From: Bacilli bacterium
GTDB taxonomy: Bacteria; Bacillota_I; Bacilli_A; RFN20; UBA1709
Length of the DNA: 64,000 bases
Direction: 5' to 3'
Assembly: GCA_017457045.1 (NCBI GenBank)
Contig: JAFTIF010000003.1
Span: forward strand, 310,001 to 374,000
The notes beneath the pieces were generated by a model. It did no database searches. It saw nothing but the letters and a program-made list of their open reading frames with translations, and was not told the origin of the DNA. This document shows, one piece after another, positions 51,106-60,402 of the stretch. The first letter of the stretch is position 1; the number at the start of each line of letters is the position of its first letter. The translations under genes were made by a program, and so were the position numbers.

Positions 51106-53778
51106 TTACTCTCCATAGACACTAAATTCAGATAATTGAGCATTGTATCCGCCTTTAATATCGTTTGAAGTAATAACTATTTTTATATATCTAACTTTTA
51201 CGCTATTTTCTAGTCTTACTATGTTTCTATTTCCTGTTGCTGGATCAAATAAGAAATCTTGTTCAGCAACAATAGTTTCAAATTGTGTATTTGAAGAATA
51301 TTCATTTGTACTATCCGAACCATAAATAGCAATCTTTTGAGTTCTAGCATCCCATAGCAATGATGGAGGTAGACATAATACAAAAGTATTTACATCATAT
51401 ACATCACCTAAATCAATGACAATTGTTGCTGGAAGCTCAGCTGATTCATAATAAGAAGTACCTGTTGGATCACCATCAAGCATCTTATCTACAGGATAAA
51501 CATCAAATTCTTCAGTTGATTCTACGACTGCTTTACCAAAAGATAATGAAGGAGCATAAAATTCAACTTCTGCAATTTGATAATTATCAATAGCAGTTAC
51601 TAATTCATCATTTCTATAGAATCTAAATTGAATACCAGCATATTCTTGAGTTGTTATGTTAATATCAATGATATTTCCTGAACCCGGAGTCATTTGATAA
51701 TCTTTTAATCCAATTATTCTTGTGTAATTAGGATTGATTTCTCCATTTGATTTTTTTCTTCTACCCCAAATTTGGAAAGAGTATGTATAGAAGAAATCAT
51801 TTTCTGGATTGCCTATTAGTCTAACTACACCAATTTTGTGTAAGTTTTCTCCAAAATCGAATGTAAGAGCAGCAAATTCATTATCTTGATTCATCCATTC
51901 TTTATTTGTCCAAACAGTTGAAGTATCTCCATCTAAAGCAAAAGAAGCTGGAGTTGCTGAAGATGAGAAATCGCCACTTCCATCATCAAATGGTGTTGTA
52001 GTTTTATTTCCAGCACCATGAGTTGCCTTTACATTTGCTTCTATCTTAGAAGCAGCACCAATAAATGGTAAATCCCCTTTAGCAACTGCAAAATCTGGAA
52101 CTAACATACCTACTTGTGTAATATTATCATGATTAACTTTTTCTACATCACTATCATTTAAAGAAAGTGTGTATGGTAAAGTTTTGATAGCCCCTAAAAC
52201 TTGATTACCTTTTTCAACTTTAATATTACTTGTATATTGATTAGTTAAAAATCCCATTTCTTCATTAGAACTCATAACTTTTCCTTCTATTTCAACATCC
52301 TTAACTGTGACATTTTTAATATTTGAAGTAGGACCTTCACCACTAAAGCGGCTTACAATAGTGTCTAACATTTCATAAACTTTAACATTTTCAATTGTAA
52401 CTCCGTCAATAGTTCCTCTTTCACCACCACTTTGTGTCCAGTCAATATTGTATGCAATTGTCATGTCAATCAAGAAATCATTTTCGCCATCATCTCTTAC
52501 ATCACCTAACATTTGTGCATCTTCTATTGTAATATTTTTATACTTAACATTAGTAATATCTGCGTCATCGCAATTATGAATAGACATTGCTGCTTTATGG
52601 AAATTATGCATTACAGTAATATTTTGGAAAGTAATATTATTCATTAGAGCACCATTAGTTTCATATCCTACTTCCATTGATTGTGCTAAATCTGTCCAAA
52701 CATTAACACCATCAAATAAAATATTTTCTGTATTTCCTCTATCAGTATTTTTTACAACTAAGCTATCATCCCAAGTTCTGACAAAACCACCTTTCACAGT
52801 TACATCTTTACAGGATTGAACTGAAATTCCGTCACTGTTTTGTCTTGCACTGATAATCTTAATATTATCCAAAGTAATATCTTCAGAATGATATAGAGCT
52901 ATAGTCCATCCTGCTGGATCTAAAAATGTAATGCCTTCAAGTGTTACATTTTTACTACGTCTAATTTCAATAGGAATTGTATATTCTGATTCACTACGTC
53001 TATTATAAATTTCACCAGAGATAATTCCTCTTCCGCAAATCTTTATATTTTCTAATCCTTCAGTACGAATTTGGCCATAAACAAATGCTCCACCAGCTAA
53101 ATAAATTGTAGAATTACTAGTTACAGGAATTGCATCTGCCTTGTATACCCCCGGACCAATATAGACGATTGAATCATCTTTTTCAGCCATTTCTTTAGTA
53201 ATTGGTTCATCTTCAATTGGATTAGCAAAAAGATGAATTGAAGTATTTGGATCACCATTATATTCGATTACATAATTATCTGAATATTCTAAATCAAAAG
53301 ATATAACATTACCATTGATTTCAGGTTGAATTCCATAAATAAGAGGTGAAACTTGAGCTGATGTTACATCACCTTCTTTAACCTCAATTTCTACATGAAC
53401 TTTTCCTTCGAAATCGAACATTGAAACAGGTGCATATTCATATAGTCCATCCCATGTGAACTTACGTCCATGATTAACACGTGTTTCATAGACAAACAAG
53501 TCTTCATTGTTAACTGAAATGTCAACTTTTGAACTTGAATGCAAATAACTAGGACCGTCATACGTTACTAATTTTGTTTTAGTAACTGTCTTTTGAGATT
53601 TAATAAAATTACTTTCATTATAATAGTTGTTCTTATTATTTGCCCCTACGCTACTTGAAGCGCTACTAGTTGAACTCAAGTTAACCGGTTCACTAGATGA
53701 AGAAGATGGGGGTTTACAACCACCAAATGTGAGTAATCCAATGCTCAAAAGAATAGCAAGGTATTTACTCTTTTTCAT
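51106..53778 (-). CDS. parallel beta-helix glycoside hydrolase-like lipoprotein with C-terminal F5/8-type domains
   Basis: 890 residues, first gene of the operon. Lipobox FGGC (Cys21), Ser-rich linker to about 45, beta-sandwich N-domain (about 65-185, ending IHLFANP). Beta-helix at about 200-480 with IGPGVY, YLAGGAFVYG, GRGIISGEI and acidic residues Asp316 (NSDGISV) and Asp337-Asp338 (TWDDSLVVKN). Two F5/8 type C (discoidin-like) modules follow, about 600-740 and 745-890 (FALDGDTSTVWTNKEWMNQ; VRYIKIVITS...LSEFSVYGE). Paralogue of the 585-residue operon protein, which lacks the carbohydrate-binding tail. Secreted glycanase; substrate unknown. Confidence 0.85.
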   Translation of the reverse strand: MKKSKYLAILLSIGLLTFGGCKPPSSSSSEPVNLSSTSSASSSVGANNKNNYYNESNFIKSQKTVTKTKLVTYDGPSYLHSSSKVDISVNNEDLFVYETRVNHGRKFTWDGLYEYAPVSMFDFEGKVHVEIEVKEGDVTSAQVSPLIYGIQPEINGNVISFDLEYSDNYVIEYNGDPNTSIHLFANPIEDEPITKEMAEKDDSIVYIGPGVYKADAIPVTSNSTIYLAGGAFVYGQIRTEGLENIKICGRGIISGEIYNRRSESEYTIPIEIRRSKNVTLEGITFLDPAGWTIALYHSEDITLDNIKIISARQNSDGISVQSCKDVTVKGGFVRTWDDSLVVKNTDRGNTENILFDGVNVWTDLAQSMEVGYETNGALMNNITFQNITVMHNFHKAAMSIHNCDDADITNVKYKNITIEDAQMLGDVRDDGENDFLIDMTIAYNIDWTQSGGERGTIDGVTIENVKVYEMLDTIVSRFSGEGPTSNIKNVTVKDVEIEGKVMSSNEEMGFLTNQYTSNIKVEKGNQVLGAIKTLPYTLSLNDSDVEKVNHDNITQVGMLVPDFAVAKGDLPFIGAASKIEANVKATHGAGNKTTTPFDDGSGDFSSSATPASFALDGDTSTVWTNKEWMNQDNEFAALTFDFGENLHKIGVVRLIGNPENDFFYTYSFQIWGRRKKSNGEINPNYTRIIGLKDYQMTPGSGNIIDINITTQEYAGIQFRFYRNDELVTAIDNYQIAEVEFYAPSLSFGKAVVESTEEFDVYPVDKMLDGDPTGTSYYESAELPATIVIDLGDVYDVNTFVLCLPPSLLWDARTQKIAIYGSDSTNEYSSNTQFETIVAEQDFLFDPATGNRNIVRLENSVKVRYIKIVITSNDIKGGYNAQLSEFSVYGE

Positions 53779-53858
53779 ATAATTCTCCTTATGTGTGCTC
53801 TATTTAATTTTATAATAAAGTATTTTTTATAAAAAATAAAGGGGTTTAGATAAAAAAC

Positions 53859-53872
53859 TTTAACCGATTAAA
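53859..53872. promoter_or_regulatory. putative LacI-family operator of the sugar operon
   Basis: TTTAACCGATTAAA is palindromic except for one mismatched pair and has the central CG step typical of LacI/GalR operators. It sits 80 bases before the operon's first gene, between it and the lacI terminator. No equally good copy was noticed elsewhere in the window. Confidence 0.55.
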
Positions 53873-53891
53873 ATTTTTTGGAAAAATTTGT

Positions 53892-53922
53892 AAAAAAAAG
53901 TATTGGAAGTTCTCCAATACTA
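53892..53922 (-). terminator. intrinsic terminator of lacI
   Basis: AGTATTGGA / TCCAATACT perfect 9-bp stem, 5-base loop, seven T's on the minus strand; overlaps the stop codon. Confidence 0.92.
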
Positions 53923-54933
53923 TATTTTTTTAACTGATTGTCTTTCTACTAAAGTTGGTTCCAAGTTAACAATAATATTCTTACTAATATTATTTTTTAA
54001 ACTATTAATAATTAGTTCAGCTGTCTTTCTACCCTTCTCAGTAATATCTTGTTTTATTGTTGTTAATCCAGGGTGAATATAGTTAGCTACTTGAATATCA
54101 TCAAATCCAATAATTGACAATTCTTCAGGTATTTTCTTATTTAATTCACTATATCTTTTGATAATTGAAACAGCAATAATGTCTGCAGCACAAACTATTG
54201 CAGTTATATCTTTATTTTCTAATAATTTATCAGCAAATTTATATCCATCTTCAAAAGTAGCTAAACATGGATAAATATATGAATAATTAATATCAATATT
54301 GTTATCAATTAATGCTTTTTTATATCCATTATATCGAGTCATATCAACAAGCGAATATGTATTATATCCAATAAATCCAATATTCTTATGGCCATTTTTA
54401 ATCAAATATTCTGTAGCCATGTACATACCCTTTTCATCATTTATTCTGACATTATAAAATTCACTTGAATATTCTTCATAAATATCAGTCAAAACAACAG
54501 GAATATTTAATTTTTTGATATCATCATAAACATTTTTAGGATATTTACCAAGCATAACTATTCCGTCTAATCTTCTACTAATTGCCCAATCTTTAAAGTT
54601 GGCAGAGTTTCTTTGACTTCCAATAACAATATCATAGTCTTGATTAGCAATTCCTAACTCTAATCCACCTAAAAATTCAACATAAAATGGATTTTGTAAG
54701 AATGCAATTGATGCATCATCTAGAGGTAAAAATAGTCCAATAAGATGAGATTTTCCTGTTGATAAAGATCTTGCATTATGATCAGGAACATAACCTAATT
54801 CATCAATCGCATCAAGAATTCTTTGTTTTGTTTTTTCGGATACTTTATTAACTCCGTTAATAACATAAGAAACTGTAGCAGGAGATACTTGTAAATATTC
54901 AGCTATATCATAAATGCTAACGTTCTTTTTCAT
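53920..54933 (-). CDS. LacI-family transcriptional regulator
   Basis: 337 residues. DNA-binding domain VSIYDIAEYLQVSPATVSYVINGVNKVSEKTKQRILDAIDELGYVPDHNARSL, then a periplasmic-binding-like sensor (IGLFLPLDD ... IVIGSQR ... ICAADIIAVS ... LSIIGFDDIQVANYIHPGLTTIKQD). Most likely represses the adjacent sugar operon and releases on a sugar. It is 20 bases downstream of the dCMP deaminase gene with a GGAGG site, so it may be co-transcribed with the ileS unit. Confidence 0.95.
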   Translation of the reverse strand: MKKNVSIYDIAEYLQVSPATVSYVINGVNKVSEKTKQRILDAIDELGYVPDHNARSLSTGKSHLIGLFLPLDDASIAFLQNPFYVEFLGGLELGIANQDYDIVIGSQRNSANFKDWAISRRLDGIVMLGKYPKNVYDDIKKLNIPVVLTDIYEEYSSEFYNVRINDEKGMYMATEYLIKNGHKNIGFIGYNTYSLVDMTRYNGYKKALIDNNIDINYSYIYPCLATFEDGYKFADKLLENKDITAIVCAADIIAVSIIKRYSELNKKIPEELSIIGFDDIQVANYIHPGLTTIKQDITEKGRKTAELIINSLKNNISKNIIVNLEPTLVERQSVKKI

Positions 54934-54953
54934 ATAGCATGAACCTCCAAAAT

Positions 54954-55412
54954 TTAATCTAAATTTACATTAACCTTTTCCATTTTACGATAAGTAACTC
55001 CAGCAGCATCTAACATTCTTTTTGAAGCAATATCAGATTCTGTTCCATTATACTTATCATCTTCATAAATAATTTCTCTAATTCCACTTTGAATAATAGC
55101 TTTAGCACATTCATGACAAGGGAATAAAGAAACATAAAGTCTACATCCTTTTAGTTCTTTTGTACTATTTAATATTGCATTTAATTCAGCATGAACAACA
55201 AATGCATATTTTGTTTCTAAAAAGCCTCCAACTCTGCCCCATGGAGCAACTTCATCTTCAGTACCATAAGGCATTCCATTGTAGCCAACACCAACAATTC
55301 TGTTGTCTGGACTTACAATACAAGCGCCAACTTTTGTTGATGGGTCTTTACTACGTAAAGCGCTTAATTTAGAAACACCCATAAAATATTGATCCCAACT
55401 AATATGTGCCAT
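54954..55412 (-). CDS. comEB: dCMP/cytidine deaminase family protein (ComEB-like)
   Basis: 152 residues. Zinc motifs HAELNAI and PCHECAKAI are both intact; the N-terminal SALRSKDPSTKVGACIV and the C-terminal YKGT-like YNGTESD are those of deoxycytidylate deaminases, which make dUMP for thymidylate synthesis. Starts 3 bases after the rluD stop, hence in the ileS-lspA-rluD unit; no comEA or comEC is beside it. Confidence 0.9.
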   Translation of the reverse strand: MAHISWDQYFMGVSKLSALRSKDPSTKVGACIVSPDNRIVGVGYNGMPYGTEDEVAPWGRVGGFLETKYAFVVHAELNAILNSTKELKGCRLYVSLFPCHECAKAIIQSGIREIIYEDDKYNGTESDIASKRMLDAAGVTYRKMEKVNVNLD

Positions 55413-55414
55413 AA

Positions 55415-56329
55415 TTATCCTTCAATCTCCCCGTTTTTACGTAAATTACTTAATACTTTTTTAAAATAAGATGGAAGTGGTGCCTCTACTGTTACTCTTT
55501 CATTTGTTTTTGGATGAATAAATGACAAAGTAGCAGCATGTAATAATTGACCATTCAATCCATGAGTATTCTTACTTCCATATGTAGGATCTCCTACAAT
55601 TGGATATTTAATAAATTTCATATGAACTCTAATTTGATGAGTTCTACCTGTTTCTAAAATACATTCAATTAATGTATATCCATGAAGTCTTTCAATAACT
55701 TTAAAATGAGTTACTGCAGGTTTACCTTCACTAATAACAGCCATTTCTTTTCGATTTGCATTGCTTCTTCCAATTGGAGCACGAATTTCACCTTCATTAT
55801 GAGGAATTTCGCCCTTTACTAAAGCAATATATCTTCTATAAGCTGTTTTATCTTTTAACTGAGCACTTAAGAATTCATGTGCTTCATCATTTTTGGCAAC
55901 CATAAGAAGTCCAGAAGTATCTTTATCAATTCTATGAACGATACCTGGTCTTACATTATTACTACCAGTTGATAAATTTTCAAAATGATATAACAATGCA
56001 TTTACTAAAGTACCAGTATAGTGTCCATTAGCTGGGTGAACAACCATACCTTGTTCCTTATTAATTACTACAACATCATCATCTTCATATTTAATATCAA
56101 GAGGTATGTTTTCTGGTTTTATACTTAAATCTACTTCTTCAATATTTATATTAACTTCATCTTCTAAATCTAATTTATAACTTGATTTAACAACTGTATC
56201 ATTGACTAATATTCTTTTGTTTTCAATTAAAGATTGAATTTTACTTCTTGTAAATTGAGGAAGAATGACAGGAAGAGCCTTATCAATTCTTTGACCTACA
56301 TATTCCTCACTAATTAGAATTTGAATCAT
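55415..56329 (-). CDS. rluD: ribosomal large-subunit pseudouridine synthase RluD family
   Basis: 304 residues. N-terminal S4 RNA-binding domain (GQRIDKALPVILPQFTRSKIQSLIENKRILVND), then the RluA-type catalytic domain with the catalytic Asp in HRIDKDTSGLL and the C-terminal ILETGRTHQIRVHM...GDPTYG. Directly follows lspA (20-base overlap), as ylyB does in Bacillus. Exact 23S target not provable. Confidence 0.95.
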   Translation of the reverse strand: MIQILISEEYVGQRIDKALPVILPQFTRSKIQSLIENKRILVNDTVVKSSYKLDLEDEVNINIEEVDLSIKPENIPLDIKYEDDDVVVINKEQGMVVHPANGHYTGTLVNALLYHFENLSTGSNNVRPGIVHRIDKDTSGLLMVAKNDEAHEFLSAQLKDKTAYRRYIALVKGEIPHNEGEIRAPIGRSNANRKEMAVISEGKPAVTHFKVIERLHGYTLIECILETGRTHQIRVHMKFIKYPIVGDPTYGSKNTHGLNGQLLHAATLSFIHPKTNERVTVEAPLPSYFKKVLSNLRKNGEIEG

Positions 56330-56852
56330 TTTCTATTTCCTTTTTTTTGAAAGAAAAGACTTTGTCGAAATCTTTATCAAAGAAGCATAAAATAATCAAT
56401 CCAATCATTGCTGCAACTACAAACATATCTGCAACATTAAAAATTGGGAAATATCCGTCAAATAATATAAAGAAGTTAAAATAAATAAAATCTGTTACTT
56501 TACCAGCAAATGCTCTATCAATTAAATTACCAATTGCACCTGTGATAATAAATACAGTAACTATTTTGTGTAAAGGTTTCATTTCATTTGCTTTCTTGTA
56601 ATAAAAGAAGCTAACAGCAGCTGTCATTATTATTGAGAAAATTGTTAATAACCAAGTAGCTTCACTTAAAAACGACCAAGCAGCACCATAGTTATAACTT
56701 AATTTCCATCCAAACAAATCCTTAATAATCCAAATAGTTCCTTTACCAGTTAAGTTTTCTCTAGCAATAAACTTTGTAACTTGGTCTAAAATTACACCAA
56801 CTGGTACGATCAAAACGTACCAGTGATGTTTTAATAATTCTTTAATTTTCAT
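56310..56852 (-). CDS. lspA: lipoprotein signal peptidase (signal peptidase II)
   Basis: Cleaves prolipoproteins after lipidation; the window itself encodes several substrates. 180 residues from the ATG at 56852, one base after the ileS stop. Four membrane segments; catalytic Asps in GNLIDRAFAGKVTDFIYF and FNVADMFV. Upstream in-frame Mets inside ileS have no ribosome site, so coupled translation from 56852 is preferred. The C-terminal tail is Lys-rich. Confidence 0.95.
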   Translation of the reverse strand: MKIKELLKHHWYVLIVPVGVILDQVTKFIARENLTGKGTIWIIKDLFGWKLSYNYGAAWSFLSEATWLLTIFSIIMTAAVSFFYYKKANEMKPLHKIVTVFIITGAIGNLIDRAFAGKVTDFIYFNFFILFDGYFPIFNVADMFVVAAMIGLIILCFFDKDFDKVFSFKKKEIENDSNSN

Positions 56853-56853
56853 T

Positions 56854-59601
56854 TTATAAGTTTTCATAACGTTTAAATGCAGCAGCACATCTTGGACATA
56901 AACCGTTTTCATCAACTGTTTCGAATCTATTCCAGCAACGTTGACATTTGTGTCCTTCGTTTAAGCGAACAGCAACTTTTGCTACTTCGTATTCTTTAGC
57001 ATCTTCACTGTCACCATCTACTACACTTGAAACAATAAATAATCTTGATTTTTCTAAGCTAGAGAGTAAGTTATATGTATTTGCAACATATTCATCTTTT
57101 ACAGATAAACAAATTGTAGCTTCTTGAGCACTACCAATATGACCTTGAGCTCTGTTTTCTTCTAATGCTTTCAAGACATCACTTCTTAGAGCTTTAATTG
57201 CATCATATTGCTTTAATGTTTCTTCATTTGCTTTAACAACTTTAGGCATATCTAATAATTGAGCACATTCTACTTCTCTATCTGCCATCAAGCCATAAAT
57301 TTCATCAGTTGTAAAAGGTAATACAGGAGCCAATAATCTTACTAAATTATTTAAACAGTAATTTAAGACAGTTTGTACTTGTCTACGTCTTACACTATCA
57401 AATTCATCGCAATAAAGAATGTCTTTTGTTAAATCTAAATAGAATGAACTTAAATCTACAGACATAAAGTTTGTGATTTCATTAATAACTGAGTTGAAAT
57501 CATAATGATCATATGCATAAATGCAGTTTTCAGTTACTTTATTCATTTTTTCTTTGATGAATGTATCGATTAATTCTAATTTTTCTTGAGTATCTTTTTT
57601 AGGATCGAATGCACCATATTGGCCATCAGATAAATTACCATGTAAGAATCTTAATGTGTTACGAATTTTACGATAACTTTCTGCAACTTGTTTTAATAAT
57701 GCATCAGAGATTCTAAAGTCTGATTGATAATCAACACTAGCAACCCAAAGTCTTAAAATATCAGCACCATATTGGTTACATACTTTAATTGGATCAACAG
57801 TATTTCCTAATGATTTAGACATTTTATTGCCTTGACCATCTAAACTAAAACCATGTGATACAACTGTTTTATATGGAGAACATCCATGAGCTGCAACACC
57901 AATGATTAATGATGAGTTAAACCAACCTCTATATTGGTCACTACCTTCTAAATATAAATCAACAGGATAATCTAAACCAGCATTTTTAATTACTGCAGTA
58001 TGACTTGAACCTGAGTCAAACCAAACATCCATGATATCTGTTTCTTTTCTAAAGATTCCATTTGGTGAATGTGGATTTGTATATCCTTCAGGTAATAAAT
58101 CTTTTGCTTCTCTAGCAAACCAAACATTTGAACCAAATTCCTTGAATAATTTTACAAAGTGATCAAATAATTCTTTTTCAATAATTGGTGTTTCATCTTC
58201 AGCATAAATGATAGGGATAGGTACTCCCCAAATACGTTGTCTTGAAATACACCAGTCATATCTATCTTTAATCATATTAGAAAGTCTTACTTCACCCCAT
58301 GTTGGATACCAAGTAACTTTCTTAATTTCATCTAAGATTTTAGCTTTAATTGGATCAATTGAAGCAAACCATTGAGCTGTAACTCTAAAGATAATTGGCT
58401 TTTTAGTTCTCCAGTCATGTGGATATGAGTGAGTAATTGGAGTTTCTAATAACAATGCATTACATTCTTTTAAATCATCAATTACTGCACTGTTTGCTTT
58501 TTCATAGAATAATCCTTCATATTTACCAGAATCAGCATTCATATAACCTTTTGAATCAACTACACATAGTGTATCTAATCCATATTTTTTACCTACATTA
58601 AAGTCATCTTCACCATGACCTGGAGCTGTATGAACACAACCTGTACCAGCATCATCAGTAACATGATCACCTAAAATTAACACAGAATATCTATCAAATA
58701 ATGGGTGTTTTGTTTTAATTCCTTCAAAATCTTGACCCTTAATTACTTTTCTTACATTTAATGTTTCAAAACCCAATTCTTTCTTTAAGTCTTCTTTATT
58801 TTTATCTAATAAAATAAATACACCTTTTTCTGTTTCACAAACAGCATAATCAAATTCAGGATTAACGCTGATAGCTAAGTTTGCAGGAATAGTCCAAGGA
58901 GTTGTTGTCCAAATAACAAATGATTCATCACCATCTAAAACATTGTTATTATCTTCAACAACTTTGAATGCAACATAAATTGAACTACTTGTTACATCAT
59001 AATATTCAATTTCAGCTTCAGCTAATGCTGATTCACTTGATGGAGACCAATATACAGGTTTTGCACCTTTATAAATTAATCCATCTAATGCCATTTTAGC
59101 AAAAATTTCGATTTGTGTTGCTTCATAGTCTTTTACTAAAGTGATATATGGGTGTTTATAATCCCCTAAACTACCGATACGAGTAAAACCAGCTTTTTGA
59201 CGTTCTACTTGTTCTCTAGCATATTTAGCACATAAATCACGATATTCAGGAATTGGCATTTCTTTACGATTAACACCTTTTTTAGCTAAAACAGATTCAA
59301 TAGGTAAACCGTGAGTATCCCAACCTGGAATAAATGGAGCATAAAATCCATTCATATTTTTATATCTAATTACAAAGTCTTTTAAAATTTTATTTAAAGC
59401 ATGGCCTAAGTGAATATCACCATTAGCATATGGAGGACCATCGTGTAAAATGAAATGAGGCTTATTTGCATTTTTTTCCATCATTACATTGTAAAGATTC
59501 ATTTCCTTCCATTTCTTTAAAAAGTTTGGCTCTTTAACATTTAAATTACCACGCATTTCAAATGGTGTCTTTGGCATGGTTAAACTATTTTTGATTTCCA
59601 T
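56854..59601 (-). CDS. ileS: isoleucyl-tRNA synthetase
   Basis: 915 residues from the ATG at 59601, which follows AAAGGAG; an in-frame ATG ten codons upstream lies before that site and is rejected. HIGH motif HDGPPYANGDIHLGHALNK, editing site TTTPWTIPANLAI, KMSKS as GNKMSKSLGNTVDP, and the C-terminal zinc finger CQRCWNRF...CPRC. Controlled by a T-box leader. Heads the ileS-lspA-rluD-dCMP deaminase-lacI series. Confidence 0.98.
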   Translation of the reverse strand: MEIKNSLTMPKTPFEMRGNLNVKEPNFLKKWKEMNLYNVMMEKNANKPHFILHDGPPYANGDIHLGHALNKILKDFVIRYKNMNGFYAPFIPGWDTHGLPIESVLAKKGVNRKEMPIPEYRDLCAKYAREQVERQKAGFTRIGSLGDYKHPYITLVKDYEATQIEIFAKMALDGLIYKGAKPVYWSPSSESALAEAEIEYYDVTSSSIYVAFKVVEDNNNVLDGDESFVIWTTTPWTIPANLAISVNPEFDYAVCETEKGVFILLDKNKEDLKKELGFETLNVRKVIKGQDFEGIKTKHPLFDRYSVLILGDHVTDDAGTGCVHTAPGHGEDDFNVGKKYGLDTLCVVDSKGYMNADSGKYEGLFYEKANSAVIDDLKECNALLLETPITHSYPHDWRTKKPIIFRVTAQWFASIDPIKAKILDEIKKVTWYPTWGEVRLSNMIKDRYDWCISRQRIWGVPIPIIYAEDETPIIEKELFDHFVKLFKEFGSNVWFAREAKDLLPEGYTNPHSPNGIFRKETDIMDVWFDSGSSHTAVIKNAGLDYPVDLYLEGSDQYRGWFNSSLIIGVAAHGCSPYKTVVSHGFSLDGQGNKMSKSLGNTVDPIKVCNQYGADILRLWVASVDYQSDFRISDALLKQVAESYRKIRNTLRFLHGNLSDGQYGAFDPKKDTQEKLELIDTFIKEKMNKVTENCIYAYDHYDFNSVINEITNFMSVDLSSFYLDLTKDILYCDEFDSVRRRQVQTVLNYCLNNLVRLLAPVLPFTTDEIYGLMADREVECAQLLDMPKVVKANEETLKQYDAIKALRSDVLKALEENRAQGHIGSAQEATICLSVKDEYVANTYNLLSSLEKSRLFIVSSVVDGDSEDAKEYEVAKVAVRLNEGHKCQRCWNRFETVDENGLCPRCAAAFKRYENL

Positions 59602-59618
59602 AAAAAATCTCCTTTCAA

Positions 59619-59848
59619 TAAAAAAAGTCATTCCAAAATAGGAACGACTGTTATCGCGGTACCATCCTAATTCATAGAGAATAACTCTATGCTCTTAATT
59701 CGTGTTAACGCCACGTTACGTAGATCTTACTAATTTCAGATTCTCTCTTCGAAGTGATAAGTAATTAGTTCCGTTTCAGTCTTTCACCAATATGACTTTA
59801 TCTCTAGCACTTTCCTAATAACCCTTGTCTTCATCAACGATTTATACA
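59619..59848 (-). promoter_or_regulatory. T-box riboswitch upstream of ileS
   Basis: Minus strand contains TTAGGATGGTACCGCG (ending at 59655), the T-box sequence. A terminator hairpin AGTCG-TTCC / GGAA-TGACT follows, with seven T's ending near 59619. Specificity for tRNA-Ile is inferred from the gene. It occupies the whole gap between sepF and ileS apart from the promoter. Confidence 0.93.
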
Positions 59849-59854
59849 TTTAAG

Positions 59855-59883
59855 ATTTTCACATATTATTGATGTTTTGTCAA
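59855..59883 (-). promoter_or_regulatory. promoter of the ileS T-box transcript
   Basis: Perfect TTGACA (59883-59878), 17-base spacer, GAAAAT (59860-59855; weak -10). Confidence 0.55.
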
Positions 59884-59905
59884 CGGAAAATAATAATATT
59901 ATTTT

Positions 59906-59938
59906 ATAAAAAAAAGATTTTGCATTAACAAAATCTTA
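59906..59938 (-). terminator. intrinsic terminator of sepF
   Basis: AAGATTTTG / CAAAATCTT stem, 6-base loop, eight T's on the minus strand; overlaps the sepF stop. Confidence 0.9.
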
Positions 59939-60379
59939 TTTAAACAAGAAAGTGGTTGCATTAATCTTTTCTACTTCAATTTGAAGTGCAAAAGCAACAC
60001 CACATAAATAATCTATAATTCTTGTAGATTCTCTTCTTCTCATATCATCTTTAAGAATTGATTCTAAATTTACAATTACTGTATTCTTCTTTGTTAATTC
60101 AACAGCAATTTCTCTAGCACCTTCATAACTTGTAGGATTAAACACTAAAGTTGTACCGTGACTAGAAGCTACTTCTCTTATAGGTTCATTAGTTTTAGCT
60201 GGAACTTCAAATTCAGAATAATCATTTTGAACAATTTGACCAAACATATCACGTTTAACACTAGTACTTGGTTGTTGTTCAACAACAGGTGCCTTAGTAA
60301 AAACAGGATTATGATTTACTTCAGGTACATATTCTTCTTCAGTTGGGAATAAAAATCTTTTAAATTTGTTATTTGCCAT
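59936..60379 (-). CDS. sepF: cell division protein SepF
   Basis: FtsZ-ring membrane anchor of Gram-positives. 147 residues. N-terminal KFKRFLF amphipathic start, disordered Pro/Val linker with VKRDMFGQ, and the SepF domain (TTLVFNPTSYEGAREIAVELTKKNTVIVNLE, DMRRRESTRIIDYLCGVAFALQ). Lies between ymxH and ileS; ylmD, ylmE, ylmG, ylmH and divIVA, which surround sepF in Bacillus, are missing. Confidence 0.95.
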   Translation of the reverse strand: MANNKFKRFLFPTEEEYVPEVNHNPVFTKAPVVEQQPSTSVKRDMFGQIVQNDYSEFEVPAKTNEPIREVASSHGTTLVFNPTSYEGAREIAVELTKKNTVIVNLESILKDDMRRRESTRIIDYLCGVAFALQIEVEKINATTFLFK

Positions 60380-60402
60380 AACTAACCACCTCTAAGAAGT
60401 GA

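Noticed and set aside
36577..53778. Mobile element or recent horizontal insertion carrying the sugar operon
   Set aside because: No integrase, transposase, tRNA, direct repeats or obvious codon-use break was seen at either boundary, so transfer cannot be claimed from this window.
56853..56915. Longer LspA start inside ileS
   Set aside because: The extra residues are out-of-frame ileS sequence without ribosome sites; the MKIKELL start one base after the ileS stop fits the family.
59602..59631. Longer IleS start at 59631
   Set aside because: The AAAGGAG ribosome site lies between that ATG and the one at 59601, which gives the usual IleRS N-terminus.
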